Part shown: one piece after another, positions 1 through 54,500 of the stretch | Numbering within the stretch: the first letter of the stretch is position 1 | Layout of the letters: the number at the start of each line of letters is the position of its first letter | Source: Zeus faber | Taxonomy: Eukaryota; Chordata; Actinopteri; Zeiformes; Zeidae | Direction: 5' to 3' | NCBI GenBank assembly: GCA_960531495.1 | Contig: OY482859.1 | Span: 8,690,161 to 8,754,160, forward strand | Length of the DNA: 64,000 bases | Program-made: the position numbers and the translations under genes | The notes under the pieces: model-generated | Database searches by the model: none | Seen by the model: only the letters and a program-made list of their open reading frames with translations | Told to the model about the DNA's origin: nothing

Positions 1-390
1 CTATTGTATGGACCCACTCTATCAGATTTTACCGTCAAGCTGCATCTCACTGGACAATAGTCTCCAAATATTTGGAAATCTTTTTGCAATTCTAGGCGCC
101 TGGTGTTTCTAAATATGTACTTAGAATTGGTTTGCTTATTGGTCAGTCTCTCCAGGAAATCCGAAAAAAATATGAAAATTCAACCAATCGCAGCAATATT
201 TGCGAGAGCTTCCGCACTAAATGGCCAAATCAACAGACTTCTTTAACTTGTTGCCCCTTACTGTAGGTTACAATGAAAGTTATTTTATAGACTAACTGGA
301 ACCCAAGCAAAAGCTCTGTATTTTCTTTTTCTGTGACTTTGAGCCCATGGTTGTTTGTGTTTTTGAAGATTAAAAAAAGATGGGTACTAG

Positions 391-434
<44 letters not shown>
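391..434. repeat. (ATT)n microsatellite
   Basis: About fourteen perfect ATT units inside the first kif1b intron. It is an ordinary intronic trinucleotide repeat. Confidence 0.95.
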
Positions 435-435
<1 letters not shown>

Positions 436-903
436 CACTACTTATTATTATCATGGGAAGTGATTACATGACTCTTTCTTTTCTCGTATTAGTTAAAAAA
501 AAAAATCCCTTTGATTTACAATTTTTGGCAAATTCCCATAATTTATAGGGCAAAAAGCACATACAAAATCTAAGCATTTAAACTTGAAAACTTTGAAACT
601 ATGAACTATTATGCTGTGCTGTGCTGTTAAGAATCATAGATTTTTTGCCTTTCTCCTTGTTGTTTATGTTCTTCACATGTGACCCACCACATTCTAACCC
701 AGCGCATTTCGCAGCGCTATACTGTTGGTTGTGTGTGAAAAACATCAGAAATTCCATTCTAGGTCAAAAATTAAATGATAGCAGATTTATATTCCTCAAG
801 TTGTTTGCTATCGCTCAACTTATTTTAAAAATGTAATTTGATTTCTCAACATTAGATAAATATTAAATCGAGACTACGTGCTCCATCAGCATTAGTTGAG
901 TTA

Positions 904-1219
904 TACCCATTTCCCACTGCACCAAAAACCCGGTAACACCCGCTAACACTCGGCATTTTTTACCAGTGGGAAAGGAAAAACCCGGGTCTCGGTCCCAGGT
1001 TTTAATCGGCTCCACCTCCAATCAGCTCTGATGTGAACAGACATCGGTTCGACCCACTAATTTTGGCCTCTTTACCCGCGTGATGTGAAATGTGTTGAAG
1101 TTCCGGACACTGGCACATACAGTACATAGACATTACTATCAGTGTATCATTCAATCATTTCATATCCCATTTAGAATCCAAAATCAGAAGTTATTGACTT
1201 TATTCCGCATGGGGGACCA
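904..1219. repeat. Interspersed repeat, copy 1 (MITE-like)
   Basis: The segment begins with TTTCCCACTGCACCAAAA and ends near GCATGGGGGACCA. The same order of sub-blocks (TGCACCAAAA, ATTGGCTCTGATG-like, GTTGAAGTTCCGGAC, AGAATCCAAAATCA, TTATTGACTT) recurs at 9951-10294. A partial inverted copy of the starting motif (CAGTGGGAAAGG) occurs about 60 bp inside, which suggests a non-autonomous DNA element. I cannot assign the family with certainty; PIF/Harbinger-like is a guess. Confidence 0.75.
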
Positions 1220-1860
1220 CCAGCAGCATGGATTATCTGTGCTGCTGGTGCTCCATGCTGGTCCCGGTGCTCCATGCTGCTTCTGCTGTATTGTTGGGTC
1301 GTTCATGAACAATCAGATTCTTTTGAACGGCTCAAAATACTTTTTTTCAAGTTTAAGTTGCTGTGTCATCTACTGTTTTATTCCCAATCAGACTGGAACC
1401 ATGACACGCCCCTTTTGCGACGTGTTTGTGACGCACCAGAAAAAAATTGCATTTCTCCTGGCAATGGGAAACGTGTCAAGCGGCTATTTTTAGCGTTAAA
1501 AAAAAACCCAGGCCAACCTGCAAATTTTTGTCTGAAAACGGTTTTACTCGCTAATTCTTATTGAACTGAAATTGTGGAACAAATGGCGATCTTACGGTTC
1601 CCTTTGATGCAAACATGGGATCAAAATCATCCTTCGATAATCCGTGTGATGTTAGGTTAAAATGTGAAACTGTTTTGGTAAAATAAGGTTTTAAATTGTA
1701 TCTACTTGTGAATGACTACACCTGTTGCGCTGACGCCGCCACAGAGGACACGAAGAGGAAGAGCTGACATCGCTTCCGTAAACAATGTTTAAAGAACAAC
1801 AAATAAACACCAGGAGCAAGAAATTTAAATTCCCTGTGAAAACATAATCTCCGTGTTGTT

Positions 1861-2031
1861 ATGGATTACAAGAAGAGGGTGGCAGAAGCTCTCAACATAT
1901 TGCAGAACTGGCAGCAGGAGGCGGCGGAGCGGGGTGCTCCCAGAAAACAATTCCCAGAACACAAATGGCTGGGAGGATCATGCCATTTGCATTCTGGGAA
2001 TTGCTGGAGCATTATCATGTGTGTGATCTGA
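1861..2031 (+). other. 56-codon open frame in intron, function unknown
   Basis: ATG at 1861 opens a frame that starts MDYKKRVAEALNILQNWQQ and ends at TGA 2029-2031. The first half looks like an amphipathic, charged helix, and the second half is low in recognisable signal. It sits in a kif1b intron, about 640 bp downstream of a MITE-like repeat. It could be a fragment of a transposon-encoded DNA-binding protein or chance. I do not recognise it and do not propose a function. Confidence 0.2.
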
Positions 2032-2580
2032 AACAGAAGACTTTCTTAAAACTATCATTGTTATAAAACAATACAGGCAAGTAATGGGAATGTTTAGAGG
2101 TTACAGAATAATAGACGCGTCATGCTAGTATAATGAGCATGAACTTAGAATTAAAATAAATTAACTTAAACCTTTCTTTAAAACTCAATATTAATTTATA
2201 AATTACTGATATAAATATTATTTCAGAAAAACACATTCAACATTATCTCATTGAAGGAGTACATCACTATCCACATGTAACCATTTAAAGCACTCATTAG
2301 TTTCTAAAAGTGTATTTTCTGCTGCAAAATTCTGGAAATCCTTTCTAAATTTTAAAGCCTGATTTCTCAGAACTTCTGTTTTCATAACCTTAATCTTCAA
2401 TAAGTCATAGCTTTCAAAATATTTGCTTGATCCCCACAAAGGGATACCTTGTTTTGAAACTGTGATTCTACACTTTGATATTATGTGGGGGAAAAAACAT
2501 GTGACCCTAAAGTACGCCGTGGGTCATATATTTCCATAAAGGGTTTGACACAAGTTTGTTTGGTGGGTGTATTTAACTAA

Positions 2581-46150
<43,570 letters not shown>

Positions 46151-49100
46151 AGCCGACGACGGCGCGTCCCGCTCTGAACTCGCCCTTTGAACGTACCGAG
46201 TGTTAACACTTATTAACCATTGTGATTCTTGACGGTTTTCTCTCGTTCGTAGACCTGTGGCTTAAGTCTCCTCTCTCAAGCGACTTAACGTTTCAGTTCC
46301 TGGAGCAATCTGCCTCTCGTTCCCCCCCCCACCCCCCCCGCGCTGACCCTCAAACGCTCCCCACTCTTTGCCTTTTTTGTGTTTTTATGAGGAGGTTTTG
46401 GTCTTTTTTATTTTTTATTTTTTTTAATTTCTCTCTTCTTTCCTTTTTTTTTTTTTGTTGACTTTCTTGTCACTCCCCTAAACCTCTTACTAGTAGCATG
46501 TTGTAATAGTCAACTTGTGTGTGCACGGTTATTCCAGAAAAAGGTTCTTCTGGCCACTTTGCTTTTCAGTTAATTAACAACTGTCTGTAAAAAAAAAAAA
46601 AGGGAAAAAAAAAAAAAATGGTCTCTATCAGTGTTATTTGTCTATCAAGAAGAGTTTTATTTTTTTGATTCATATTTCATGCCCGCATGTCAACTGCAGC
46701 AGTCCTCAGGAGAAGACCAGGTTTGCTAATTCACAACAAGAAAAAAAATAAAATATATATATATATATGACCCCGACAAATACAGTCGAGGGGGAAACTA
46801 CGAAGGGAAGTAATACCTTGTAACTCCAAACGACGATTGGTTTACGCTTTTCCTATACGAGGCAAAGCTGGCTCAAGAATTATTGCTGCTAGTGATCCAT
46901 TAGGGTTTTCATACTCATCTTAAGACGTCACTTCCTGAAGTAGAATCTGCCCCGCCCCAGTCTTTAGAACCGATAAGCAAAAGAGAGAAAAAAAAACAAC
47001 AAAAAAAAAACCCTGCTACAGACCCTCGCTCAGCTCGCGGCGGCGGCGGCGCTGGATTTTTGAGGCGGTGGCTCGTGTTCAGCCGCTGTGACCCGGTACA
47101 TACACCCGTCCAACCACACTGCTGCCGTGAAGCGGTGCAAAGCAATCATGCCCACGTGTTATTATTCGGCGAGACGCGCTTCACTGGAGGGAAGGTCTCC
47201 GACACCTAAAAGCAAAGCGGGACTCGGTTGTTCCGTGAAAGCGGGTGAGCCTCCGGTCCCGTCGCCTCCGGGAACGGAAGGAACCAAACGGGGAGCGACG
47301 GAGTGGCGGAGACGGTTGGGCTCCGTGGGCGGAGGTGGGAGGACGGAACATCATTTGTACATATGACCTTGGATTAGTGTGCTAGTTGCCCCTCATTGAA
47401 GACATTCCTTTTCCTATAGCTTTTAGCACTTTTCTTACACCCAACATTTCAAGGTGCGTAGCCCAGAGAAGCTCAACGTTTGCATCAGCGTCGGTCGTCG
47501 TTGTTGTCGTCGTCTTTTTTTTTTTAATTATCACAAACGCGCAATCCAGACAGAACACGTTGAAACGCGACGGCGGCGGGAGTGAAGGAGGGACGTTCCT
47601 GCCGTGACCCCGGTAGTGCAGCAGGTGAAGGCTTCCGCCCCATCAAACTGTCACACATGGCCGGGGTCAAAGGTCACTTATTGTCACGGCAAAGTGTCCG
47701 GCAGTGATTAAAGCGAAATGATAGAAGTACACACTTGGGTGGGCGCGTGCACGCTGGGGTTTCATCCGCCGTTTCTCTTTTGGCATTCTGGAATCTAGAC
47801 CCTCTAACTCGAGTTTTTATTTTTTATTAACATTGTTGATCATGTTGTATTATGGGGACCCTCCACGCTAGAGTTTGAGATGAAGAGTAACAGGGCATTT
47901 ATTTCTGAAGTTTTATCCAGCTATATCAATGTTTTAATCTTCATTTGCACATAAACACGTAATTGTCGCGAGACGAGTGCAAAATGGGTGTATCCAGTCC
48001 CGGATCACTCCTCAGCACCATTTCAGATATGATATATGATATGATATGATATGATATGATATGAGAGCACATATCTTAAGAAGGGCACAGTGAGTAGCGG
48101 TATGTGGGTATTTCTGTCTTTCTTACCAGAAATTTCTATCAAAGGGATAACATATGCTCAAGGCTTTTTTTCCTTTTATTTTCCTTCCTAGTATTGTTCA
48201 TGAAAATATTTGCTCTGCACATTTAAGGCTGATTCAGGGTGAGTCCTACTACAATGGAATGTTACTCGTGCCCGGTCTCTTTATGAAATTTAGCACGAAC
48301 GGTACAAAGGGGCATGGATATACTCTGGCCAACCAACCAGTAGTTTGCCTGCTGCGCCTTGAAATGGGAGAGCTCAGAGCTGAGGGCGACAGAGACGAGG
48401 CGGATGAGTCACATTCCTGGTTCTCCAGACAAACCGGGTTTTGCCGGAGTGAGAATGGAGGTGCGGGGGAAGGCGCTGCCCCTCGGGTCAAGCAACCTGT
48501 CGGTTGGAGGACCACGCCTTCCCGCTCGACCGCTCATTTCTGAGAAACTTGTCCGGGTGCTTACGAAACATTCCGTCAAGGAAACAAATACACATTGTTA
48601 CAGAGCCGATTTCTATGCACCGATGGAAGTTAACCTCTCACAGACCTCACTGTTTCAAACACTTAGATGTGAGAGGTAATATCAATATTCTGATAGGAAT
48701 ACTTGTCAGAGCAAACGTTTTCATTTTGGCTACTAATCTGTGGAGGTGTGTTATTTTTGGATGGTGGTATTTATTGTTTGCAATGTAAATATTAGTTTGC
48801 AGCTCTTTGCACATATTAATAAAAAGGTATAAATAACTGATCAAATGAAGTCTGTGCGATCTAGTTGTTCTACTCAGAATGAACCAAATGGTGGCGTGGC
48901 AGCCTCTTTCAGTCTGACCTCGAGAGAGTTGAATGTACTATCAGGATGTTGCTGTGTGTTTTTCCATTGTACGAGGAGAAAAAAAAAAAAAAAGAACTAA
49001 AATGGAATCCGGTGCACCCTGTACGAGGGATGCAAGGTTACATTAATGCTTACTTTTTATTAGGAACTTACTTTGAAATCAAATTTGTTTGGGATTTTTA

Positions 49101-49700
49101 TTTTTTTGCATATTTACTCATTCCACACTATCTGTGCTATCTGGATCATGACAAAGCGAGTGTGGTTGCTCTTTGAGTTGTTTTGTTTGTGTTGATTTTT
49201 TTCTAATATCAGGGAGTATAATACAAAGTAGCTAGGGCTTATTCATCCAACATAACAGCAAACTATTCTTTGTCCTGCTGTCTGTCTTCACCTCAACACC
49301 TTCCCGTGATGCCTTTTAACAAAGAACTAGCCATGATATTTTGCATTTTCCCCTTTGACAATTAATCTCTGTTGATTGCATTCCCTGTGGGTTTGTCCAC
49401 CAAAAAAAAAAACAGAAAAAAAAACAAACCAAGATATTAACACTGTACATTTTTTTTGTCAGATTTCATTTTCATACTTATTTTGTAAATATATGTGTTG
49501 TATGGGTTGAATTAAAATGTAAATATGTTTCCTGTATTTGTAATAATTATAATCCATTCGCTGTATAGCGTAGACGTGTCATGCAGATATCCTAATTCTG
49601 TGTATGGTAATATTGCACCATCTTGAACTGTTTAGTGAATGAGGTAACAATAAAAGTAAAACCCGTGCATTAGCAGAATAAATGGTCCCCGTTTGTCTAC
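46151..49700 (+). other. kif1b: kif1b beta 3' UTR
   Basis: A 3.5-kb stretch without coding exons, ending at a cluster of poly(A) signals (49649-49654, 49677-49682). Poly(A) and poly(T) runs lie at about 46448-46460 and 46590-46618, and a (GATAT)n tract at 48029-48063. A long 3' UTR is also known for mammalian KIF1B beta. Confidence 0.75.
49649..49682 (+). terminator. kif1b: Poly(A) signals of kif1b beta
   Basis: AATAAA at 49649-49654 (AACAATAAAAGT) and a second one at 49677-49682 (GCAGAATAAATGG). A T-rich downstream element follows near 49690-49715. Confidence 0.75.
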
Positions 49701-51188
49701 TTTATTGTTCAAATCAAAACGGAAATGTCTTAAACTAACGTCATGCATCTATTGAGTTGTTTTTTTTTTTTTTTAACTCCTCTCTAACTAACAGAAACAC
49801 CACGTTAGCCTTTGATAGGCGGGGGAACAGCGGTTGGGACGCCACATACATTCTTCAGGGTCGCACTTTGGGGGATGGCTTGGTGGCGTCGTACACACAG
49901 CGCTCTTTTGATCAGAGGACTCCTTCACCCTGGATGTGCCACGGCATGTGCTCCTCCCTGAGCCTGGACCTGAAGCCCAAACGCTTAGACCAGTGTTGAT
50001 GTTTTCTGGTAATGGTTTGTGTAAAAATGTTCCCATTCAAATTAGGTTTGCGGATAATGAGACTAATAATAATAATACTACTAATAATAATGATACTACT
50101 TACTGGGGAGTCACTCAGAGATGATTCTACTAAAGAATCATGACCTGTGACTGAACAGGGACTACTTGGTGGACTGGGACTCCTTGGTGGACGGGGACTC
50201 CTTAGTGGACAGGGACTCCTTGGTGGACTGGGACTCCATAGTGGACAGGGACTCCTTAGTGGACGGGGACTCCTTGGTGGACGGGGACTCCTTAGTGGAC
50301 GGGGACTCCTTGGTGGACGGGGACTCCTTAGTGGACTTGGACTTATGCTTGGACAGGGACTCCTTAGTGGACTTGGACTTATGCTTGGACAGGGACTCCT
50401 TAGTGGACTTGGACTTATGCTTGGACAGGGACTCCGTAGTGGACGCCGGCTCTAGAGATTGCACCATGAACTGGGCCAACTCGGACCTGGCAGCGGACGT
50501 TGACTCCGCAGCGGACGGTGACTAAGGCCACAATTTAAAAGAGGATTTGTTCGTTTACGCCCAGTGTCCATTTCCAGACGTTTTGACATCCATCAGATGT
50601 GAGATAAACCTTCACTCACCATTGCGTGTCGCACTGCATTCACCTTTCTGGGATTTGATGACAGCATATAGAGCAGGATCATCCAGCCAGGAGGCATCGC
50701 AGCAAGGCGCTTATAAATACATCATAAATATGTAATATGTCATATTTCTGACGATTTCATGCAGTCATTTGAACCGTTTGGGGGGGGGGGGGGGTTTAGA
50801 TGGAGTGTCCAGGTAAGTTAGAAACCAGCTCGGCAGCCATGGGGGGCGACGGCCGTGGAAACCATGCAATTTGCAGATCCGACGCGTGATCGGTTGTGCA
50901 CAGTGAGCGCCAAGGTAGAACATTTAAAAACACATCCTGAGAACAGCAGAGCCCCACTCTGAACAAAAAAAAAACTATCACAACTGAGCTGCATCTACTT
51001 CTTTGTGGAGGACTATGAAAAAAATAAAGAAATAAAAAATGTCATAATTACTCCAAGAGAAAACGTCTTTTGGAAGTTGAGCTCTTGCTCCCAATCTCTG
51101 GACAATTTATCTGAAACACTTCCCGACTGTATTACCAGAGTGATTGGTGACATCGTGGCCGTTCGTCGACGTTTTCGCTGCCTCGAAC
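49700..51188. other. Spacer between kif1b and pgd
   Basis: Apart from the minisatellite, I see simple ATT-type sequence at 50070-50100, a poly(G) run at about 50780-50792, and no gene. The right end grades into the CpG-rich pgd promoter. Confidence 0.7.
50158..50445. repeat. 18-bp minisatellite with 36-bp higher-order units
   Basis: Sixteen units of 18 bp (type GGGACTCCTTAGTGGACG) fill 288 bp. The first ten vary at one or two sites. The last six alternate with a variant unit (TGGACTTATGCTTGGACA), making three copies of a 36-bp repeat. Because 18 is a multiple of three, several strands and frames stay open, but these are by-products and not genes. Confidence 0.95.
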
Positions 51189-51552
51189 CCACGAGCAGCG
51201 TGGTGGTGGTGGTGGTGGTGGTGGTGGTGGCGGGGGCGGGGCGGTGGGGGGGGGGGAACTACTTCCGGGATGCGGCGGCGAGAGCGCTTCCGCGTGGGCG
51301 CGGTGCCGCCGCCGGGAGACTGACAGGCGGCGCCGACCAACGGCAGAGCCGCTACCTCGGCCCAGCGTCCCGGCGCCAATCAGAGTCCGCGGCGCGCGTC
51401 GCTTGGCTCCGTCCGACGACGCGCGATTGGCCGGCCCGGGGGCAGGCGCGGGGCCCCGCCCCGAGGCGGCGGAGGACTCGGAAGTGGAGACGAGGAGCTC
51501 GGGAACGGCAGCCTCCCTGTCAGTAGGACGCTGCATCCACCCGGGGGACGCC
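51189..51552 (+). promoter_or_regulatory. pgd: CpG-rich promoter and 5' UTR region of pgd
   Basis: CpG density rises sharply here. It holds a GC box (GGGGGCGGGGC near 51233), CCAAT at 51376-51380, an inverted CCAAT (ATTGG) at 51426-51430 and no TATA box, as expected of a housekeeping promoter. A (GGT)n run at about 51198-51230 and a poly(G) run border it. The ATG at 51553 sits in a strong context (GACGCCATGG). Confidence 0.75.
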
Positions 51553-54500
51553 ATGGCTCAGTGAGTAGCTGCCGCTCGCCGGCCGGACGATCGCGACGAC
51601 ATTCGTTTCGCCGCTGTTCTCATTGTGTGTTCGACCATTAAACGAATGCCGAGCGCCTCCGCGAGCCGGCGGGTGGTGGCCGGCGGACCCGCCCGCGATT
51701 CGTTTTGCGGCGAGCGAGTGTTTTTGAAAGGAGTCGGGTCTGGAGGACCCCGGTAAAAAAACAAAAAAAAGAAAAAGAAAAAGGCGGAACGTTCGACGCG
51801 CCAGCTGAGAATAACGGAGGACTGAACGCAAGCCGCCGCCGCGTGACGTCATTCATTCGTGTCGCCTCCAGCGGCAGCGAACGGCACTGCCGCCTCACAG
51901 TGGGGGGGGGGGGGGGGGGAGGAGGGGGAGGAGAGGAGATGAGATTCTTCTCCTTCTCCTTTAGTGGCTCACGCTTGGCTTGAGCCGGAACGAAGGTCTT
52001 GCGGAGTCGGGCACGGTCGTTTTTCCGGGGATCGACTGTTTGCGGTGTTCTGCCCGTATTAATCATTTCGTGGGAATTGGATTCACAACCCACAACTACT
52101 GTATACCTATAACTGCGGTATGAATACATCTCCGAGTGGAGATGGACGGAAATGTTTTAATTGGGTTGGGTGATAAAAGGCATCGCGAATGAATGTCCTG
52201 TTGTCCTTTTAATGTCAGCATTATCTTTCTTGTGTCTCAATCAATCTGAGTTCAAAATATAAGTCTGTCAGGGAAAGAATATGAAGGTCTGAGACGTGGA
52301 GAAGGGCCAGGATCGTGTTTGTTTTTTGTTTTTTTGTCAACACGTTGTTTTTCCACGTCTCTCCCGCATCACTGGCGTCTGACCTCGCCACGTCATTAAT
52401 ATGATTATCCTTCTTCCCACAGAGCGGACATTGCATTGATCGGCTTGGCCGTCATGGGACAGAATATCATTCTCAACATGAACGACCACGGCTTTGTGGT
52501 AAGTTGCAGAGTTTCTCCCTCAGCTCCCCTCCTGTCCGGGCGGATCCCTCCTTCCTTCCCATTTCGATTTCGATCTCAATCGACCCTTCCCGACAGGTCT
52601 GCGCCTTCAACCGAACCGTGGCCAAGGTGCACGACTTCCTGCAGAACGAGGCCAAGGGTACCAAGGTGATCGGGGCCGAGTCCCTGGAGGACATGGTGTC
52701 CAAGCTGAAGAAGCCCAGGAGGGTCGTGCTGCTGGTCAAGGCCGGTCAGGCTGTGGACGACTTCATCGATAAGTTGGTGGGTGTCACCGTCATACCCGAC
52801 ACACGGTGCTGTAGAGGTGGAGAAGCGGTGCGTAGGCGGGGGTTTTGTTATGTTAAAGTGGTGACCAGTGCCTCTTCTTTCTTACTCAGGTTCCCCTTCT
52901 TGAGGCCGGGGACATCATCATCGATGGAGGCAACTCGGAATACAGAGACACAATAGTAAGTAAGAAGTGAACTGAACAGTTGTCGACTGCTGAAGGACTG
53001 TTCTTCACGTGTGTGGATCTGTGTTTTGGTAGCGCCGCTGTAGGAGCCTCAAGGAGAAGAACCTGCTGTTCGTGGGCAGCGGGGTCAGCGGTGGGGAGGA
53101 AGGGGCCCGCTACGGACCCTCACTGATGCCAGGAGGACATAAAGAAGCCTGGTGAGTGAGCCTCTGCCGCAGATCGTGACCAAACTGGACGGAACTGCCG
53201 GCAGACGCTGACAATAACAAATGCAAGGAACATGCTTGCCTTTTGCAGTGCTAGTCAGAAAGGAATAAATCTTTTACACAATGTTTGGCCATTTGATTTC
53301 CATCCTCAAGTCATCCTCAATGTCATTCAAAGGCCACACATAAAGGAGATCTTCCAGAGCATCTCTGCCAAGGTTGGCACAGGAGAACCATGTTGTGATT
53401 GGGTGAGTGGACGAGTTGTGTTTCATTTCATAGTGTGGAGCTCTCCCCCTCGCTTATCAAAACCGCGCTTTATACTTTGCCGCCGTCTCTCCTCGGGGCA
53501 GGTGGGGGATGAGGGCGCAGGTCACTTTGTGAAGATGGTCCACAACGGTATTGAGTATGGAGACATGCAGCTGATCTGCGAGGCGTACCACCTGGTGAAG
53601 GACGTGTTGGGCATGGACCACGACGAAATGGCAGAGGTGAACTTCTCAAATTCAACTTCCCTCGGTTCTTGCTCTGTTCTGGGAAGTTACGCAACCTCAT
53701 GTGGAAATAACCTGAAACCAACGCATTGTCTCACACACTCTGTCCTTCTGTTCACCCGGTTAGGTCTTTGAAAACTGGAACAAAACAGAGCTGGACTCCT
53801 TCCTTATCGAGATCACAGCCAACATCCTCAAGTACCGCGACTCTGACGGCAAACACCTGCTTCCCAAGATCCGCGACAGCGCCGGCCAGAAGGGAACAGG
53901 GAAGTGGACGGCCATCTCTGCGCTGGAGTACGGCACACCCGTCACTCTGATCGGTAATGAGGAAGTATTTTTTTTTTTTATATTGGATCAGGAAGTGACT
54001 GGTTTTCCACTTTCGACACCTTACATTGGTGACACAGGAAGGCGTCAAACATACCAAAATGAAACACAACTCGCATCACAACGTTTAAGGGTTCCCGTCA
54101 CAGTGTCACCAGACTAATTACAGTTTAGCTGTGCAATGGTCAGAGTTTTGTGGATTAATAAATGTTTTGCTTGCTTGGTAGAATAAGCTGAACACCACCC
54201 TCCTCAGAGAAGAGGAACGACGGGTCCTCCTGCCCTTAATAACATTGAAGGTGTTTCCAGTGGCTTGCTCATCTGGAGTGACATACGGGGGTTTGTCATA
54301 CCCTCTATGGGTGGAGCTTTCCTCCTGCTCTGTTGTGATGCTCGCTACCATGAAGGGTCACTGACAAACTAGTCATCAGATTTCAAGATGTTGAGGAACA
54401 CCTCCTCCGCCTCCTGCCAATTTGATGTCCCGCCTTGCCCCTCAAAGGTTTGGAGGTGCACAATTTTCTCCTCCACCCGCATCTGAATATGACGATAAAT

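Noticed and set aside
48154..48788. Protein-coding gene in the kif1b 3' UTR
   Set aside because: Overlapping frames of 90-130 codons lack homology and splice signals. This fits untranslated sequence upstream of the poly(A) signals at 49649.
50147..50525. Asp/Ser/Leu/Val repeat protein
   Set aside because: A minisatellite by-product. Three frames are open at once, and there is no promoter or homology.
51005..51564. Long GC-rich frames before and across pgd exon 1
   Set aside because: The CpG island composition suppresses stops on both strands. Translations are low-complexity, and pgd begins at 51553.
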